Assembly (NCBI RefSeq): GCF_004153165.1 | Contig: NZ_SEMD01000001.1 | Coordinates: forward strand, 124,001-188,000 | Length of the DNA: 64,000 bases | Origin: Sporolactobacillus sp. THM7-4 | GTDB lineage: Bacteria > Bacillota > Bacilli > Bacillales > Sporolactobacillaceae | Direction: 5' to 3' | Shown here: in pieces, positions 1 to 9,182 of the stretch | Position numbering within the stretch: position 1 is the stretch's first letter | Layout: each line of letters opens with the position of its first letter | Made by a program: the position numbers and the translations under genes | Notes under the pieces: model-generated | Told to the model about the DNA's origin: nothing | What the model saw: only the letters and a program-made list of their open reading frames with translations | Database searches by the model: none

Positions 1-340
1 AATCATCCCGGGCGACGGCCGTAACCACAACGTGACGCAGTTTCATTTTTTTCACTGAATCGGCAACCCTCTCCGGTTCCCTGAGATCAAGTTCAGTCGG
101 ACGCCCGGTTTTTACCGCACAAAAGCGGCATCCCCTTGTGCAGATATCACCTAAAATCATAAACGTCGCCGTTCGTCTTGATCCCCAGCATTCATGAATA
201 TTCGGACATCTCGCTTCTTCGCAAACAGTATGCAGCCGTTCTTCACGCATGAGATGTTTGATCCCGCGAAAATCCCGGTTCGTATTAATCCGGATCTTTA
301 GCCATTCCGGCTTTCTCAGATATTTACCCTGCTCTGCCAT
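1..340 (-). CDS. lipA: Lipoyl synthase LipA, N-terminal part (cut by window edge)
   Basis: Radical-SAM enzyme that inserts two sulfurs into protein-bound octanoyl groups to make lipoyl cofactor. The reading frame runs from an ATG at 340 down past base 1, so only about 113 N-terminal residues are visible. They include the auxiliary-cluster cysteines ([12 protein letters not shown]) and the radical-SAM motif CTRGCRFC, followed by AVKTGRP, all typical of LipA. The ribosome site AAAGGGGGAA lies just upstream. The octanoyltransferase lipM follows in the upstream direction on the same strand, which makes pathway sense. Identity is secure; the C-terminal two thirds lie outside the window. Confidence 0.95.
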   Translation of the reverse strand, partial: MAEQGKYLRKPEWLKIRINTNRDFRGIKHLMREERLHTVCEEARCPNIHECWGSRRTATFMILGDICTRGCRFCAVKTGRPTELDLREPERVADSVKKMKLRHVVVTAVARDD

Positions 341-492
341 TCCAGTTCCCCCTTTATATCCTGTTCGAAGTGATGAATGAAAAGTTTTAACGTTCTTCGA
401 TTTCAGGAAAAAATTGGCTTGTAAACGCGTTACCCCGGGGTCCGGGGTGAGTGAAACGCTTTGAAATCCGGCATTCTTTTCCCGTTCCGCTA

Positions 493-1311
493 TTAACGTG
501 AAAAATTCCACTCGTCCGATTCGTACTTCGTTCTCGCGAGCTCCCGTACCTTCTGTTCCTCTTTTGCCGTCAGTTCACCCTGCTCAAGTGTGATTCCGAG
601 TCCCCTTTCAAACCCGCGATAAAATGCCCGTTTGACCTCGGATAGTGGCGGCCTTTTGCCGGAAAGCATTTCGAGCGACACCGCTTTATCAACAAATGCC
701 CGTTTCGCCCGCTCCTTTACCTGTTCATTTTTGTAAACGAAACAATCAAACAGCTTATCCAAATTTACGGACAGAGGAATCGAACCATGCTGCAGAATCA
801 TGCCCTTCTGACGAGTCTGAGCGCTCCCGGCCGCTTTCCGCCCTTCAACGACCAGTTCATACCATGATGCCTCCTCAAAGCAAACCGCCGAATGTGACGC
901 TTCACGGTTTTGCTCCGGAATCGCTAAATCCGCCTTAAGATTCAGAGCCCTGAATCCCTCAAGAAGCCCGGCAGACAGAACCCGATAGGCACCGACAACA
1001 GAACCGGGGATTCCCGGATAACTTTCCGGTAAAATGACACTGTATGTCAATTCATCATCATGCAGAACAGCAAGCCCGCCTGTCGGACGTCTGACCAGCC
1101 GAAAGCCATGTCTTCGTACACCATCCATGTCAATCCGGCCTTTTGTTTTCTGAAAATAACCGATTGACAGCCCCGGGGGATCCCAGCCGTAAAAACGGAG
1201 AATCGGCCGGGGTTCGCCGTGCTCCCTGTATTCGAGAAGGTATTCATCAAGCGCCATGTTATAAGCCGGGGATTGTTGTCCTGAGTCTAAAAAAAGCCAT
1301 TTCCCGTTCAT
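493..1311 (-). CDS. lipM: Octanoyl-[GcvH]:protein N-octanoyltransferase LipM
   Basis: Transfers octanoate from acyl carrier protein to GcvH in the Bacillus-type lipoate pathway. The 272-residue protein carries the lipoate-ligase/transferase fold signature RRPTGG (about 74-79), the segment LHDDELTYS, and [19 protein letters not shown] with the putative acyl-thioester Cys at about 144, then [16 protein letters not shown]; this pattern is LipM-like rather than LipB. I chose the ATG at 1311 because GGGGAAGGGGAAACGG lies directly upstream; an in-frame ATG at 1359 has a poor ribosome site. lipA lies about 150 bp downstream on the same strand. Confidence 0.9.
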   Translation of the reverse strand: MNGKWLFLDSGQQSPAYNMALDEYLLEYREHGEPRPILRFYGWDPPGLSIGYFQKTKGRIDMDGVRRHGFRLVRRPTGGLAVLHDDELTYSVILPESYPGIPGSVVGAYRVLSAGLLEGFRALNLKADLAIPEQNREASHSAVCFEEASWYELVVEGRKAAGSAQTRQKGMILQHGSIPLSVNLDKLFDCFVYKNEQVKERAKRAFVDKAVSLEMLSGKRPPLSEVKRAFYRGFERGLGITLEQGELTAKEEQKVRELARTKYESDEWNFSR

Positions 1312-1575
1312 TTCCGTTTCCCCTTCCCCGCTCTTCATCATGTGTGACAGCGTTATCATATTTTCTCTGTTTAAAAAAATTGCTATGCTGATACCCGTAT
1401 TTATACATGTCCATTTGAAACGTAGCTAAGTCTCTTTTTATCATACCAGTAAATTCAGGCAAAGGTAACCCCTGGGCAAAAGAAAGTTCATTCACTCTGA
1501 AAATTGCATTTTGATTTTGATTACATTGCTCTATTCATGAGAACACTTGTATAAAGGAAATCCGGCAGGAGATTG

Positions 1576-1632
1576 CAGCCGTCGCCCGCAGTCCAGGCCT
1601 TTTGTGACTCAGGCGGCTGATTTTTTGTTTTT
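1576..1632 (+). terminator. Orphan hairpin plus T-run upstream of the SNF2 gene (attenuator or sRNA terminator)
   Basis: An 8-bp stem (CAGCCGTC at 1576 with GGCGGCTG ending at 1619, one G-U pair), with a further AGTC/GACT pairing inside, is followed by ATTTTTTGTTTTT. It is oriented to stop plus-strand transcription, yet no plus-strand gene lies upstream. A weak promoter candidate (TTGCTC, 18-bp spacer, TATAAA, 1526-1555) precedes it. It could be a leader attenuator for the SNF2 gene or the end of a roughly 70-nt small RNA. Nothing else was recognised in the 1312-1745 interval. Confidence 0.5.
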
Positions 1633-1745
1633 CCCACCGTACAAAAACGGACCCATACCTTTCTTGCTCCCCTGCGCTGTGATATATTGAAGGTAATTGC
1701 TTTTTGAATCAGATCATCTTTGATCTTTCGAAGGAGAGCTCGGTA

Positions 1746-4700
1746 ATGACTCGCTATTTCCAGATGACTTTCGTGCCCCACATTGAAAACGGCTCGAATT
1801 TCTATATATGGCTAACAAATGAACAAGGCAAACCTGTTGCGTTTCCTGACCGGAATTCCGGAGAGTCCGTTCCCGGATGGCTCGGTGAACACTCGCCTTT
1901 CCGTACGTTTCCCTCTCCGGCCAGCTTTGTCAGCGGCGGGCAGTTAATCACGGTCTCTGGAGCCATGATGACGATGGAAAGTGCTTTCCGGCTGATGCAG
2001 GACAAGGTGCTTGTAAACAGACAGGGAGAAATCCGTCCCGGGAAAACCTTTCAATGGTTCAGCCAGATTGCCGATGCTCTGCAAATCTTACTGGAGAGAG
2101 GTCATTTCTACCCTTTTATGTATCATCTGGAGCGTGGCAATCACGAACACTGTTTTTTCTGCGAGTGGATGCCGGACGGACGGTTGATCACAGAGAGTGC
2201 CCTTTTTGCTGACTGGCTCAGCCGTCTGCCCCGGCTCGCCTTTTCCATAGTCGATCTTCAGGACGAGAAAGTCAGGCAATGGCTTTATCTGATCGTCATA
2301 TACTGGACAAATGCTTTGGTCAGAAGTTTTTCCCATGATGAATGGGTGTCACCTGAATCAATTCCGTATCTGTCTGAAAAAAAAGCTGCCGATAAAGAAC
2401 TTTTCCAGCGCGTACTGAACGAGTCCTATCCTTTTAACCATTCAGAGAGGCCATGGATCGTGACTTGCGATCCGGTGGAAATCAATCAGCTGAATGCGCT
2501 TGAACAGGAAATGTCCGAATGGGTGCGACCGATTGCAGACCATACCGGGGGCTGGACAGAGGCATTGATAAACTACCGGAAAACTCAGCAGCAACTTTTT
2601 TTTGCGCCGGAAACTGCAAAGATAACACTTAATCCTGTCGACCCTGATGACCTGTTTTCCAAAAGTTCGATCTGGGAATATGACATCGCCATCCAGGGCT
2701 GGCAGAATGGACAGCCGGCCGAGTGGTCGATGGAGCGGCTGAAGCGGCTTCAGTCTCTGGACAAAAGCACATGGTTTGACGATCGTTTAAGATCATTACG
2801 CGGGAAAGTCCCTGCTGAAGTGCTCCGGCATTTGAGCGAGCGGCCTTACGGAATTTTATCAGCCAGTGAAGTATCCAGTTTATATCAAGATAAGGATAAA
2901 CTGTCCGCCGCTTCGATTAAGCTGATTTTTCCGGATGATCTGCGAATCCGTGAGGCTGACCATCCTGTCGAAATTGATCTCGATATCAGACAGGATACTG
3001 ATGGACAGGATTCCCTCTTCAGTCTTGCTTCCCTGATTAACTATGACTGGAGAATTGCCATCGGTGATATTCAGCTCAGTCCCGCTGAATTTACCCGACT
3101 GGTCAGGGAAAACCAGTCTTTCATCCGTCACGGAAATGTCTGGGTGCATCTGCCGTTCGATCAGATGATGAAAGCCTATGAAGAAATGGGCGATACTCTT
3201 GACTTTCTGGATAAAAAGCCGAGTGTTAAGAACGTTTTACAAATACAGGCGATGCGCCGTCAGAAACGAAAAAGAATGATTCATGTTCATTTAAATGATT
3301 CCTTAAACAGCTATCTTGAACATTTGCTCAGGAAACCTTCAAGGAACATTCCCCTTCCTGAGAGTTTTAAGGGTAAGCTCCGGCCATATCAGAAAAAGGG
3401 GTACACCTGGCTCGCAACGCTTCGCCATCAGCATGTCGGGGGATGTCTGGCCGATGACATGGGGCTCGGGAAAACGGTTCAGACCATTGCCTATCTTGAT
3501 TACTGCAAGACGGTCCCGGACGAACCTCTGCCCGAGGGCGTTCTTCAGTCAGGGCCACATCTGATCGTCTGCCCGACATCTTTAGTCTCAAACTGGAAAC
3601 ATGAGTTTCAGACGTTCTCTCCGAATCTGAATATTTACATCCATCATGGGAGCGGCCGGCTGCACGGCGATCCGTTCCTTGACCGGCTCGCTGAATCGGA
3701 TGTGATGATTACAAGCTATTCTATTTTTACAAAAGAAGCGAATAATCTGCAGTCTATTTATTGGAAGAGCGTTATTCTTGATGAAGCCCAGGCTATAAAA
3801 AACCCACACGCACAAAAAACGCGTGCCCTTCGATCAGTCCGTACCGCCCACAGGCTCGTTCTGACCGGAACACCGATTGAAAACAGGCTTGAAGAGCTTT
3901 GGTCGATCATGGATTTTCTGAACCCCGGCTATCTCGGTTCGCTGGAATATTTTCGTAAACAATTTATCAGACCCGTAGAAAAGAAAAACAGCAAATCAAG
4001 AGCCAGGCTGCTGACTAAAATTATTCAGCCTTTTCTTTTGCGGCGTGAAAAAACGGATAAAAAGATTATCCACGACCTGCCGGATAAAGTGGAAACAAAG
4101 GAAACCTGTTATTTAAGCAAAGATCAGGCATCGCTTTATCAGTCCTTTGTCAACCGGCTGGCAAAAAATGTATCTGCAACTGCAGGCATTCAGCGAAGAG
4201 GACTGATATTATCTACTCTGACGAAACTGAAGCAGGTCTGTGATCACCCTGGGCTTGTCCTCGAGAAGCCCGAAGACAAAAAAAAGTCAGGAAAACTTGA
4301 CCTTTTCTTTGACCTGTTAAATCCGCTCTTTGAACAGAATGAGAGAGTCCTCGTATTTACCCAATATGTTCAAATGGGGCGGCTTCTCGCACGGGAAGTG
4401 GGTAACCGTTATCCGGATTCTACCGTGCTCTTTTTGCATGGCGGGCTAAGTAGCGATCAACGCGAAAAACTGATCCGCCAGTTTCAGAACAATGATTCCC
4501 GGAAAACACTGTTTATCCTGTCGCTTAAGGCCGGAGGTGTCGGAATCAATCTGACTGCCGCCAACTACGTGATTCATTACGACCGCTGGTGGAATCCCGC
4601 GGTTGAAGAGCAGGCAACCGACAGGGCCTACCGAATCGGTCAGAATAAGAATGTTCACGTGTACAAACTGATCTGTGAGGGTACTCTTGAAGAACGGATC

Positions 4701-4826
4701 GATCAGCTGATTGAAAGGAAAAAAGGATTGCAAAAACAGATTCTCGGTCAGGGAGAAGCCTGGCTGACCGAGATGAGCGATCGCGAAATTTATGACTTGA
4801 TTAAGCTGCGCGAAGGAGTGATTTAA
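1746..4826 (+). CDS. SNF2-family DNA-dependent ATPase (helicase-like)
   Basis: Bacterial Swi2/Snf2 ATPase, about 1026 residues. The long N-terminal half (about 1-540) matches the SNF2-associated region typical of bacterial members. The ATPase core shows Walker A GLGKT (573-577), the Walker B variant DEAQ (679-682) followed by LTGTPIEN, then the helicase C domain with VLVFTQYVQ, LKAGGVGINLT, and motif VI in QATDRAYRIGQ near 953-963. These proteins translocate on double-stranded DNA and remodel protein-DNA complexes; the target here is unknown. The ATG at 1746 follows AAGGAGAG with ideal spacing; a TTG at 1704 is also in frame but lacks a ribosome site. The SWIM-domain gene starts right after the stop, as in the Bacillus ywqA-ywqB pair. 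Confidence 0.92.
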   Translation: MTRYFQMTFVPHIENGSNFYIWLTNEQGKPVAFPDRNSGESVPGWLGEHSPFRTFPSPASFVSGGQLITVSGAMMTMESAFRLMQDKVLVNRQGEIRPGKTFQWFSQIADALQILLERGHFYPFMYHLERGNHEHCFFCEWMPDGRLITESALFADWLSRLPRLAFSIVDLQDEKVRQWLYLIVIYWTNALVRSFSHDEWVSPESIPYLSEKKAADKELFQRVLNESYPFNHSERPWIVTCDPVEINQLNALEQEMSEWVRPIADHTGGWTEALINYRKTQQQLFFAPETAKITLNPVDPDDLFSKSSIWEYDIAIQGWQNGQPAEWSMERLKRLQSLDKSTWFDDRLRSLRGKVPAEVLRHLSERPYGILSASEVSSLYQDKDKLSAASIKLIFPDDLRIREADHPVEIDLDIRQDTDGQDSLFSLASLINYDWRIAIGDIQLSPAEFTRLVRENQSFIRHGNVWVHLPFDQMMKAYEEMGDTLDFLDKKPSVKNVLQIQAMRRQKRKRMIHVHLNDSLNSYLEHLLRKPSRNIPLPESFKGKLRPYQKKGYTWLATLRHQHVGGCLADDMGLGKTVQTIAYLDYCKTVPDEPLPEGVLQSGPHLIVCPTSLVSNWKHEFQTFSPNLNIYIHHGSGRLHGDPFLDRLAESDVMITSYSIFTKEANNLQSIYWKSVILDEAQAIKNPHAQKTRALRSVRTAHRLVLTGTPIENRLEELWSIMDFLNPGYLGSLEYFRKQFIRPVEKKNSKSRARLLTKIIQPFLLRREKTDKKIIHDLPDKVETKETCYLSKDQASLYQSFVNRLAKNVSATAGIQRRGLILSTLTKLKQVCDHPGLVLEKPEDKKKSGKLDLFFDLLNPLFEQNERVLVFTQYVQMGRLLAREVGNRYPDSTVLFLHGGLSSDQREKLIRQFQNNDSRKTLFILSLKAGGVGINLTAANYVIHYDRWWNPAVEEQATDRAYRIGQNKNVHVYKLICEGTLEERIDQLIERKKGLQKQILGQGEAWLTEMSDREIYDLIKLREGVI

Positions 4827-5399
4827 ATGACTCGACCGATCGTCCTCCATAGCCGGCAGTTGGTGGACTGGCTGAATCAATTTGCCGCTGCCAGTGACCT
4901 GAATACTTTTAAAAAGGGCATTGCACTCTATCGCAACAAAAGGATCTGGGACTATCACTCATCTTCAGGAGGCCTGAACGCAAGTGTTGAAGGTCATCAG
5001 CACAGCTTTTACCAGGTGAACGTCAGCTGGAGTGCACCTTTCGATCCGGTTGAAACATTGAACGTCTCCCTTCCTGAACTTTCAAAGCAGAATATTCACT
5101 GCACATGCAGCCACCCGAACATGCCCTGTGAACATGTCATGGCGGCCGTCATTTACTGGATTATCGATCTGGACAAAAAAAGTCTTGACCGGCGCCCCTC
5201 GCTCGCCATCCCGGGGTTTGTCGATACAGACTATGAAAAAAAGCTTGACAAATTTAAGAAACTTTCCAGCCAGAAGGCCGCGTCATTTGCTGATTTTGAC
5301 GTTGATAAACTCCGCATCCGGCCTGATCTTCAGAAAAAAGTCAGCGAACTGTCGACACGTGTCATGCATCAAATGCGCAACAAGCGTAACGATTCGTGA
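4827..5399 (+). CDS. SWIM zinc-finger protein, short
   Basis: A 190-residue protein with a SWIM zinc finger: Cys91, Cys93, Cys100 and His102 in the CxCx6CxH arrangement. SWIM domains bind DNA or protein and commonly partner SNF2 ATPases in bacteria. The ATG follows the SNF2 stop codon with no gap, and GAAGGAGTG lies inside the upstream gene, so the two are translationally coupled. As I recall, the Bacillus subtilis counterpart YwqB is more than 500 residues; this one keeps only the N-terminal SWIM part plus a charged Lys-rich tail, so it is a short version. The following 230 bp contain the hom promoter. Confidence 0.8.
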   Translation: MTRPIVLHSRQLVDWLNQFAAASDLNTFKKGIALYRNKRIWDYHSSSGGLNASVEGHQHSFYQVNVSWSAPFDPVETLNVSLPELSKQNIHCTCSHPNMPCEHVMAAVIYWIIDLDKKSLDRRPSLAIPGFVDTDYEKKLDKFKKLSSQKAASFADFDVDKLRIRPDLQKKVSELSTRVMHQMRNKRNDS

Positions 5400-5542
5400 T
5401 GCATATCCGGGCCGGTTCCCGATCAAAAAGAATCCGTATACGGCCCACCGCTCATAGCCAAAAAATGTTCTTCCGGCCCCTGCTTCCTGCTGGCTTATCT
5501 TTTGTTATCCGTTTTACCTGTTATTGAATGTGCAAAAATTCC

Positions 5543-5571
5543 TTGTTGATCCGTATACTTCGGGTTATAAT
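5543..5571 (+). promoter_or_regulatory. Sigma-A promoter of the hom-thrC-thrB operon
   Basis: TTGTTG (5543-5548) and a perfect TATAAT (5566-5571) are separated by 17 bp and lie about 60 bp before the hom start. No T-box or obvious riboswitch lies between the promoter and the gene. Confidence 0.75.
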
Positions 5572-5637
5572 GTCAGTTACATATAGACATGTGAATTTTT
5601 TCAAAAATCATGGTGAGAGTGACGAGGAGTGATGGGG

Positions 5638-6924
5638 TTGGATAAGGTGTCCATTGGCTTACTGGGTTTCGGAACAGTCGGTACAGGTGTTGTTCGACTG
5701 CTGAGCAAAGACAGAGAAAGACTTGAGGAACGTACCGGCACCAAAATTCATCTTGAAAAGGTACTGGTCCGAAACAAAAACAGACCCAGAAAAGTCTTAA
5801 TTGACAACCGAAAATTGACGACTGATGTTCACGAGATCCTCGAAAATCCCAATATCGATATCGTAATCGAACTGATGGGAGGAATCGAAAATCCCTATCG
5901 CTATATTCTCCGCGCGCTTAGAAACAAGAAAAACGTGATTACCGCGAATAAGGATCTGATGGCTTCCTGCGGCGAAGAATTGCTGATCGAAGCGAGGAAA
6001 AACCATTGTGATCTCTATTATGAAGCGAGCGTAGCCGGTGGGATTCCGATTCTCCGGTCACTGACGGACAGCCTCGCTGCCGACCGGATACAAAAAATGA
6101 TCGGTATCGTGAACGGAACAACGAACTACATACTAAGTAAAATGAGCCATGAGGGACTGCCTTATAATAAAGCCCTTGCTTCTGCACAGGCGCTCGGTTT
6201 TGCCGAAGCCGATCCGACATCTGACGTTGAGGGCCTTGATGCCGCCCGAAAAATGGTCATTCTCAGCCACCTTGCCTACTCTATTCCTGTCAGACTGGAT
6301 GACGTTAAAATAATGGGTATAACCGATATCACAAGCGAAGATATTTTTTATGCTCAAAAACTGGGTTACACCATCAAGCTCGTCGGAATTGCAGAAGTCA
6401 GCAATGGGGATATTGATGTGCGTGTCGAACCGACACTGCTTCCTGATGGGCATCCGCTGGCATCTGTCGATAACGAAAACAACGCCATTTATGTTTACGG
6501 GTCGGCGCTCGGTGAAACAATGTTTTACGGTCCGGGGGCCGGCGAAGGGCCGACAGCCGTATCTGTCGTCTCTGATCTGATCTCCGTGATCAGGAATATG
6601 TCTCTTGGAGTAACGGGCAATCATATATTTTTGCCGAGAAAAGAACTGCATCCCCGAAAAGATAATCTTGTCGAAAGTCGTTTTTTTGTCCGTCTTCATG
6701 TGAAAGATCAACCCGGGACTTTCTCCAGCATCACAGACCTTTTTAAAGACCAGGGCATCAGCCTCGAAAGACTGTATCAGGAGCCGGTCCCAGGCAAAGA
6801 AATTGCGGAAATTGCCATCGTTACTCATGTGGCTTCCAAAGTGCTTTTTGAGAAAACATTTGAGATGCTTAAGAAACTTGAAGTTGTTTTAGAGGCCAAA
6901 TATTTACGTGTTGAGAGGGGATAA
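5638..6924 (+). CDS. hom: Homoserine dehydrogenase
   Basis: NAD(P)H-dependent reduction of aspartate semialdehyde to homoserine, the branch point to threonine and methionine. The roughly 428-residue protein opens with the Rossmann motif [11 protein letters not shown], carries the catalytic-domain segment [14 protein letters not shown], and ends in an ACT domain ([17 protein letters not shown]) expected to mediate threonine feedback. Start choice is open: GAGGAG at 5624-5629 sits 8 nt before a TTG at 5638 but too close to an ATG at 5632 and overlapping a GTG at 5629, so TTG 5638 is preferred. First gene of an operon with thrC and thrB. Confidence 0.95.
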   Translation: MDKVSIGLLGFGTVGTGVVRLLSKDRERLEERTGTKIHLEKVLVRNKNRPRKVLIDNRKLTTDVHEILENPNIDIVIELMGGIENPYRYILRALRNKKNVITANKDLMASCGEELLIEARKNHCDLYYEASVAGGIPILRSLTDSLAADRIQKMIGIVNGTTNYILSKMSHEGLPYNKALASAQALGFAEADPTSDVEGLDAARKMVILSHLAYSIPVRLDDVKIMGITDITSEDIFYAQKLGYTIKLVGIAEVSNGDIDVRVEPTLLPDGHPLASVDNENNAIYVYGSALGETMFYGPGAGEGPTAVSVVSDLISVIRNMSLGVTGNHIFLPRKELHPRKDNLVESRFFVRLHVKDQPGTFSSITDLFKDQGISLERLYQEPVPGKEIAEIAIVTHVASKVLFEKTFEMLKKLEVVLEAKYLRVERG

Positions 6925-6929
6925 GGAAA

Positions 6930-7988
6930 ATGGTTTGGAAGGGTTTAATGGAAAAGTATAAAGAGGTTCTGCCCGTTACGGACAAGACGCCTCGTCTGAC
7001 ACTGCTTGAAGGAAATACTCCGCTGATACCGCTTGACCGGCTTTCTGATGAGCTCGAATGCGATATACGCGTTAAATTTGAAGGGCTGAATCCAACAGGA
7101 AGCTTTAAGGACAGAGGTATGTTCCTTGCCGTTGCCAAAGCAAAGGAAAGCGGGAGCAGAGGGGTTATCTGCGCGTCGACCGGCAATACGTCTGCCTCTG
7201 CGGCCGCCTACAGCGCCCGGGCAGGCATGGATTGTGTCATTGTCATTCCGAAGGGAAAAATCGCCCTTGGAAAATTAGCTCAGTCTGTCATGTACGGGGC
7301 AAAAATTTATGAAGTCGATGGCAACTTTGATCAGGCTCTGGATATTGTCCGTTATACAGGCGAACACTCCGATTTTACAATTGTCAATTCAATCAATCCT
7401 TATCGTCTGGAAGGTCAGAAAACAGGCGCTTATGAGATCGTCGAGCAGCTTGGGTCGGCACCGGACGTTCTTTGTATTCCTGTAGGAAATGCCGGGAACA
7501 TTTCTGCTTACTGGAAGGGATTTAAGGAGCTCCGTGACAACAGAAACGTTACTCCTCCGGAAATCCACGGATTTGAAGCTGAAGGCGCGGCTGCCATCGT
7601 TAAAAACAAAGTGATCAAAAATCCGGAAACGATAGCGACGGCCATCCGAATCGGTAACCCGGCCAGTTGGAAACTGGCTGTTGCGGCGGAAAAAGAATCA
7701 AACGGCGAAATCGATTATGTCACCGATGAACAGATTCTGGAAGCTTACAAACTGATCGCCCGGACTGAAGGTGTCTTTGCCGAACCGGCTTCCTGCGCGT
7801 CGATAGCCGGGCTTAAAAAACACATTGCGGCCGGAAAAATCAAAAAAGGATCCAGGGTTGTCTGTATTCTGACGGGTAACGGCCTTAAGGATCCGTCTAC
7901 CGCCATGAGTACACTGACTCTTGAACCAACTGTAATCAGTGCCAATAAATCTTCCGTTGTCCGACAGCTGCAGCAGGTGGTGAAATGA
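6930..7988 (+). CDS. thrC: Threonine synthase
   Basis: PLP enzyme that converts O-phosphohomoserine to threonine. It has 352 residues, the short Bacillus-type length. The PLP-lysine motif [11 protein letters not shown] is near residue 53, followed by the [12 protein letters not shown] phosphate-binding region and a C-terminal GNGLKDPS motif. A ribosome site (GGGGATAAGGAA) precedes the ATG, 5 bp after the hom stop. Its 3' end overlaps thrB by 4 bp (ATGA), so translation is probably coupled. Confidence 0.96.
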   Translation: MVWKGLMEKYKEVLPVTDKTPRLTLLEGNTPLIPLDRLSDELECDIRVKFEGLNPTGSFKDRGMFLAVAKAKESGSRGVICASTGNTSASAAAYSARAGMDCVIVIPKGKIALGKLAQSVMYGAKIYEVDGNFDQALDIVRYTGEHSDFTIVNSINPYRLEGQKTGAYEIVEQLGSAPDVLCIPVGNAGNISAYWKGFKELRDNRNVTPPEIHGFEAEGAAAIVKNKVIKNPETIATAIRIGNPASWKLAVAAEKESNGEIDYVTDEQILEAYKLIARTEGVFAEPASCASIAGLKKHIAAGKIKKGSRVVCILTGNGLKDPSTAMSTLTLEPTVISANKSSVVRQLQQVVK

Positions 7989-8905
7989 GCCATTCATCTG
8001 CATTCCGGATAAAAGTTCCGGGAAGTACGTCCAATCTCGGGCCAGGGTTCGATTCTATAGGACTGGCAATGAACCGCTATCTCATTCTCGACGCCGAGCC
8101 GTCAGAAAGGTGGTCTTTCAGATACCTCGATCAGCCGGATTTTCACCCCGAAGTTGAGGACAACCTGATCTATAATACAGCAAAGCAGGTCGCTGGCAAA
8201 TACCATTCCGAACTGCCCGCCTATTCTGTTGACGTGACAAGCGACATTCCGCTGGCACGCGGCCTGGGAAGCAGCGGAGCCGCTATTATCGCCGGTATCG
8301 AACTCGCCGACTCCGCCATTGGTCTGGGGCTTTCTCCCGAAGAGAAAAGCTGGATCGCCTGCCAGGCCGAGGGACATCCGGACAATGTCACCGCATCTTT
8401 ATATGGCGGACTGGTCGTCTCCACGCAGTCGGAAACCGGCGTCCAGAGTGTAAAACTTCCAGCTCCGGATTTTGATTTTGTTACGCTTATTCCAGGTTTT
8501 GAACTTAAGACGAGTGATGCACGCGGCGTCCTGCCTTCCTCTTTGTCTTTTCGGGATGCCATTGAAGGAAGCAGCGTTGCAAACGTCCTGATTTGTGCGC
8601 TTCTGAATCAGGACGGTGCACTTGCGGGCAAAATGATGGAAAGCGATCGTTTCCATCAGCCTTACCGATCGAGGTTGATACCCGATCTTGATAAAATTGG
8701 AAAGGAAGCCCGCAAAGCCGGTGCGTATGGAACCTTTTTAAGCGGTGCCGGACCGACCGTCATGTCCCTCACACCGAAAAACAGAAGCCAGGCGGTATGT
8801 GCACTGTTGCAGTCCTTATTTCCAGACGATCGCTGCGTCGTACTTAGCCCGGTAGGACAAGGATCCTCGGTCTATGTAGTATCCGATCATCCTGAAAAAA
8901 ATTAA
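7985..8905 (+). CDS. thrB: Homoserine kinase
   Basis: GHMP-family kinase that phosphorylates homoserine to give the ThrC substrate. The 306-residue protein has the N-terminal [15 protein letters not shown] motif, the glycine-rich ATP loop [12 protein letters not shown], and the C-terminal [13 protein letters not shown] motif, all characteristic of GHMP kinases. It starts within the last codons of thrC (ATGA overlap). The gene order hom-thrC-thrB is that of Bacillus, and an intrinsic terminator follows at 8931. Confidence 0.96.
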   Translation: MSHSSAFRIKVPGSTSNLGPGFDSIGLAMNRYLILDAEPSERWSFRYLDQPDFHPEVEDNLIYNTAKQVAGKYHSELPAYSVDVTSDIPLARGLGSSGAAIIAGIELADSAIGLGLSPEEKSWIACQAEGHPDNVTASLYGGLVVSTQSETGVQSVKLPAPDFDFVTLIPGFELKTSDARGVLPSSLSFRDAIEGSSVANVLICALLNQDGALAGKMMESDRFHQPYRSRLIPDLDKIGKEARKAGAYGTFLSGAGPTVMSLTPKNRSQAVCALLQSLFPDDRCVVLSPVGQGSSVYVVSDHPEKN

Positions 8906-8930
8906 GGCGAATTCCAATTCAAAACACATA

Positions 8931-8980
8931 AACCCCCTCTCTCTTGTTCACACTAGAAAACAAGAGGAGGGGTTTTTTTT
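8931..8980 (+). terminator. Intrinsic terminator of hom-thrCB, containing a ribosome site for a small ORF
   Basis: AACCCC...CTCTTGTT pairs with AACAAGAG...GGGGTT around a short loop and is followed by eight T. The 3' arm contains GAGGAGGGG, which is also an ideally placed Shine-Dalgarno for the ATG at 8981. Confidence 0.9.
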
Positions 8981-9073
8981 ATGAGAGTCAGAATTGGCTG
9001 GGGCTTTATATTCTTTTTTGCCGCCATTCTCGGTGTCCTTTATATTCTTTACCTTGTTCTTCATTCTCTTTAA
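8981..9073 (+). CDS. Possible 30-residue membrane peptide downstream of thrB
   Basis: ATG at 8981 opens 30 codons: MRVRIGWG, then a strongly hydrophobic stretch (FIFFFAAILGVLYILYLVL) and HSL, ending with TAA at 9071-9073. The shape is a basic N-terminus plus one transmembrane helix. Its Shine-Dalgarno (GAGGAGGGG) is part of the terminator 3' arm 8 nt upstream. If it is translated, that can only happen on transcripts that read through the thrB terminator or start inside it. I do not recognise the family. It may be a chance reading frame, but the combination of ribosome site, ATG and clean hydrophobic helix is suggestive. Confidence 0.4.
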   Translation: MRVRIGWGFIFFFAAILGVLYILYLVLHSL

Positions 9074-9182
9074 CCGGATCATCCTTCCCCTGAGAAGCGC
9101 TGTTCATCTTTTGAAAAGCAGGTCTCGATGGAAACTTCTTAACACCACGGTGTAATCGTTTTCAAGTTCTGAGAAAAAATGG

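Noticed and set aside
432-448. ACCCCGG-GGT-CCGGGGT hairpin between lipA and lipM
   Set aside because: No T-run on either strand and no other sign of function; not called as a terminator.
4446-4958. 170-codon minus-strand ORF overlapping the end of the SNF2 gene
   Set aside because: Antisense to conserved helicase motifs and lacks a ribosome site; a shadow frame.
1746-5399. DISARM- or Dnd-like system based on the SNF2 ATPase
   Set aside because: No methyltransferase, phospholipase D nuclease or DUF1998 gene adjoins it; the pair matches the housekeeping ywqA-ywqB-type arrangement.
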